Source of the DNA: Marine group II euryarchaeote REDSEA-S43_B8
Lineage (GTDB): Archaea > Thermoplasmatota > Poseidoniia > Poseidoniales > Thalassarchaeaceae
Direction: 5' to 3'
Length of the DNA: 15,266 bases
NCBI GenBank assembly: GCA_001629235.1
Contig: LUSA01000026.1
Coordinates: 1 to 15,266 of the forward strand
The translations under genes were made by a program, and so were the position numbers. How positions within the stretch are numbered: the stretch's first letter is position 1; every line of letters starts with the position of its first letter. The notes beneath the pieces were generated by a model. That model did no database searches. It saw nothing but the letters and a program-made list of their open reading frames with translations, and was not told the origin of the DNA. Below are positions 13,701 through 15,266 of this stretch, piece by piece.

Positions 13701-14327
13701 GAACGAGGGACTACCATTCAGGTGCCTCTTCGATAGAGGGGGCCCAAGAACCACGCAGGGGTTGATAGTCACCATCCTGATGGAATCCTCCTTCGATGAA
13801 TGCCAGTCTCTGACTAACCTCTCAGCGCTGTATTTCGCCAGACCATACGGGTTTTCCTCAATCGTTGCGTCCTCTGCCCACGTATCCGTCGTAAGGGTCT
13901 GACCATCCTTCCATGAACCCGGTCTGATCGCAGCCGTAGAGGAGGTGTGAACCAGGCAACTCACGGTTCCCGAGGAATCAATCGCATCGAGTACGTTCCT
14001 TGTTCCCACTACGCTGGGATCGACAATCTTCTCCTGGGCCCTCTTCGATTTCAGTACTACCACCGCTGCGGTGTGGATTACGGATTCGCAACCGCTAACG
14101 GCTCCTTGTACTGATTCTCTATCGAGAAGATCCATCTCAACAATCTCCAATCTCCCGCCTTCGGAAACAGGTAGCGACTTGAGGTGATCGACCCTTTCGG
14201 GATCGGAGGAGTCCCTGACCGTGGCTCTAACGTTCACTCCCTTGGAAAGTAGGTTAGCCACGATATGACTCCCGATGTAACCACTGGCTCCTGTGACCAG
14301 CACTATGCCCGATGACTCGCTCACCAC
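13632..14327 (-). CDS. Extended SDR (NAD-dependent epimerase/reductase), truncated N-terminal half
   Basis: The N-terminal 208 residues belong to the extended short-chain dehydrogenase group, close to flavonol reductase/cinnamoyl-CoA reductase-like enzymes. Visible are the Rossmann motif VTGASGYIGSH (11-21), a basic residue pattern RATVRD after strand 2 that suggests NADP(H), the Ser region HTSSTAA (about 127-133), the catalytic pair Y161/K165 in PYGLAKYSAE, and INPCVVLGPPLSKRHLNGS (188-206). After about residue 208 homology stops and the frame runs through AT-rich sequence to an early TGA, giving 231 residues where about 340 are expected. The C-terminal half is found downstream at 13282-13557. 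As written the product would lack most of its substrate domain. The GTG at 14327 is 1 bp after the stop of the upstream transporter gene, so they form an operon. Confidence 0.75.
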   Translation of the reverse strand: MVSESSGIVLVTGASGYIGSHIVANLLSKGVNVRATVRDSSDPERVDHLKSLPVSEGGRLEIVEMDLLDRESVQGAVSGCESVIHTAAVVVLKSKRAQEKIVDPSVVGTRNVLDAIDSSGTVSCLVHTSSTAAIRPGSWKDGQTLTTDTWAEDATIEENPYGLAKYSAERLVRDWHSSKEDSIRMVTINPCVVLGPPLSKRHLNGSPSFLFNKSLSTCCDDIYHSLKWKNY

Positions 14328-14328
14328 G

Positions 14329-15266
14329 CTACTGCTTGGCCACCGACTCGTCTTTGTTTTTGCGGGAGCCAGAGAAGTCCGGAGACCACCAATTGGCTCT
14401 GCCCATCAGCCTCATCGCAGAGGGAACAACCACAGCCCTCACGATCGTGGCATCGACGAATACTGCTACAGCGAGCGCGAAACCAATGGATTTGATGATC
14501 ATGACATCTGCGAAAATGAATCCAGAGAAGACTGCGATCATTATGGCCGCAGCTCCAGTAATCAGCCTGCCTGATGCCTGCAGTCCCTCTGAGACGGCGC
14601 GTGTGTTGTCTTCCGTCTCCAACCACGACTCGTGAATTCTGGACAGCATCAGTACTTCGTAGTCCATGGAAAGCCCGAATGCGATACCGAAGACAAGTGG
14701 GGGCACCATAAGGTCAAGAGGCTGCGGGGTGAAGTTTAGCGGTCCAGCTAGCAAACCGTCCTGGAACACTACCACGATTAGCCCGAAGGAGGCGGAGATG
14801 GATAGTATGTTCATGAAAACAGCCTTGATTGGGACTAGCACGGAATGGACTTGGAACCACACCAATACCATTGTCACAAGAAGAACGAAGGCGAGGGCCA
14901 CAGGAATCCTCTCCTTGAGATGCTCCTTCATGTCAACCTCGTAAGAGGTCCAACTCCCGACTAGGACCTCCTCCTGACTGGAGGAGGTGAACTCCCTTAC
15001 ATCCTTGATCAATTGCTCTGCCTCGTCGCTCCCGCTAGGGTACTCTATCGGGACGTTGATCATCGCCAAAGAATTAGACACTGTGGTCAACCACTCAATA
15101 CGAAGGTCCTCTGGCCATTCTTCTATCTCTGTGTCGAAGAGAGAGGGATTGCAAAGCGGGTGACTCACACTGATTACCCCCTCCACTGTTTCTACTCCTT
15201 CGCACACCAATGCGACTTCTGTGGAAAGGGCCTTGGAGAAAGGATCCTGGCCCTCATCAAAAACGA
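14329..15266 (-). CDS. RND/MMPL-family membrane transporter, C-terminal part (5' end outside window)
   Basis: The C-terminal ~312 codons of an RND superfamily transporter of the MMPL type; the frame is open to the window edge, so the start is not visible. An extracytoplasmic segment (to about 14940) is followed by a membrane domain with five to six helices. The most telling element is FGIAFGLSMDYEVLMLSRI, the second-repeat motif of MMPL/SecD-like transporters in which the D-Y pair takes part in proton coupling. Downstream are GAAAIMIAVFSGFIFAD and VDATIVRAVVVPSAMRLMGRANWW, also typical. The end is a short basic/acidic tail. MMPL proteins export lipids or hydrophobic compounds using the proton gradient; the substrate here is unknown. 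It runs directly into the epimerase gene (1 bp gap), hinting that the two modify and move a related lipid or glycolipid, which is inference. Confidence 0.85.
   Translation of the reverse strand, partial: VFDEGQDPFSKALSTEVALVCEGVETVEGVISVSHPLCNPSLFDTEIEEWPEDLRIEWLTTVSNSLAMINVPIEYPSGSDEAEQLIKDVREFTSSSQEEVLVGSWTSYEVDMKEHLKERIPVALAFVLLVTMVLVWFQVHSVLVPIKAVFMNILSISASFGLIVVVFQDGLLAGPLNFTPQPLDLMVPPLVFGIAFGLSMDYEVLMLSRIHESWLETEDNTRAVSEGLQASGRLITGAAAIMIAVFSGFIFADVMIIKSIGFALAVAVFVDATIVRAVVVPSAMRLMGRANWWSPDFSGSRKNKDESVAKQ

Noticed and set aside
13663..13902. Plus-strand ORF starting MSSQQVERDLL, with an AT-rich upstream region like a promoter
   Set aside because: It runs antisense across the foreign segment and the epimerase; the minus strand explains both parts better (PBP2-like motif, then SDR motifs).
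1..15266. tRNA, rRNA, CRISPR array, IS element or integration site
   Set aside because: No cloverleaf, regular repeat-spacer pattern, transposase motif or inverted terminal repeat was seen on either strand.

Overview
The window looks like a piece of a marine planktonic archaeon, most likely Marine Group II (Candidatus Poseidoniia) or a close relative in the Thermoplasmatota. The support is indirect. TATA-like boxes sit about 26-29 bp upstream of several start codons, the pattern of leaderless archaeal transcripts. The genes are tightly packed, base composition is roughly balanced, and there are many secreted or membrane-anchored proteins: a subtilase, an Asp-box lipoprotein, a cupredoxin and an acidic Cys-rich protein. 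No rRNA, tRNA, CRISPR array, transposase or integrase was seen.

Layout. Positions 1-2908 hold the 3' end of a DUF805 membrane protein, a membrane-anchored type 1 copper protein (minus strand), an acidic secreted protein with two families of internal repeats (plus strand), a membrane-tethered winged-helix regulator, and a small membrane protein that appears translationally coupled to it. Positions 2919-9060 are one long minus-strand block. Read in transcription order it contains two small membrane proteins, a Vsr-type endonuclease, an ABC1/UbiB-like kinase, a CrtI-type carotenoid desaturase/oxidoreductase, an ABA4-like (DUF4281) membrane protein and a DoxX-like protein. After a separate TATA box come a 22-codon mini-ORF, a short-chain dehydrogenase without the catalytic Tyr, and a small Rieske protein. 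Positions 9168-13272 hold two divergent secreted proteins, an Asp-box lipoprotein and an 818-residue membrane-anchored subtilase. Positions 13282-15266 hold an extended-SDR epimerase/reductase gene that is broken, and an RND/MMPL transporter running off the window.

Working together: kinase, CrtI, ABA4-like and DoxX are spaced or overlapped like one operon. ABA4 acts on carotenoids in plants and CrtI desaturates carotenoids, so I infer a carotenoid or isoprenoid tailoring locus. The Rieske/SDR pair next to it could supply redox steps. Phytoene synthase and lycopene cyclase are not in the window.

The two most unusual observations follow. (1) The epimerase gene has about 150 bp of very AT-rich sequence in its middle, which reads in another frame as part of a penicillin-binding protein 2 transpeptidase resembling SAR11-type bacteria. 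This is either an assembly chimera or a very recent micro-transfer. (2) Two genes have tiny leader ORFs that begin about 26-29 bp downstream of a TATA-like box, suggesting short translated leaders on otherwise leaderless transcripts.
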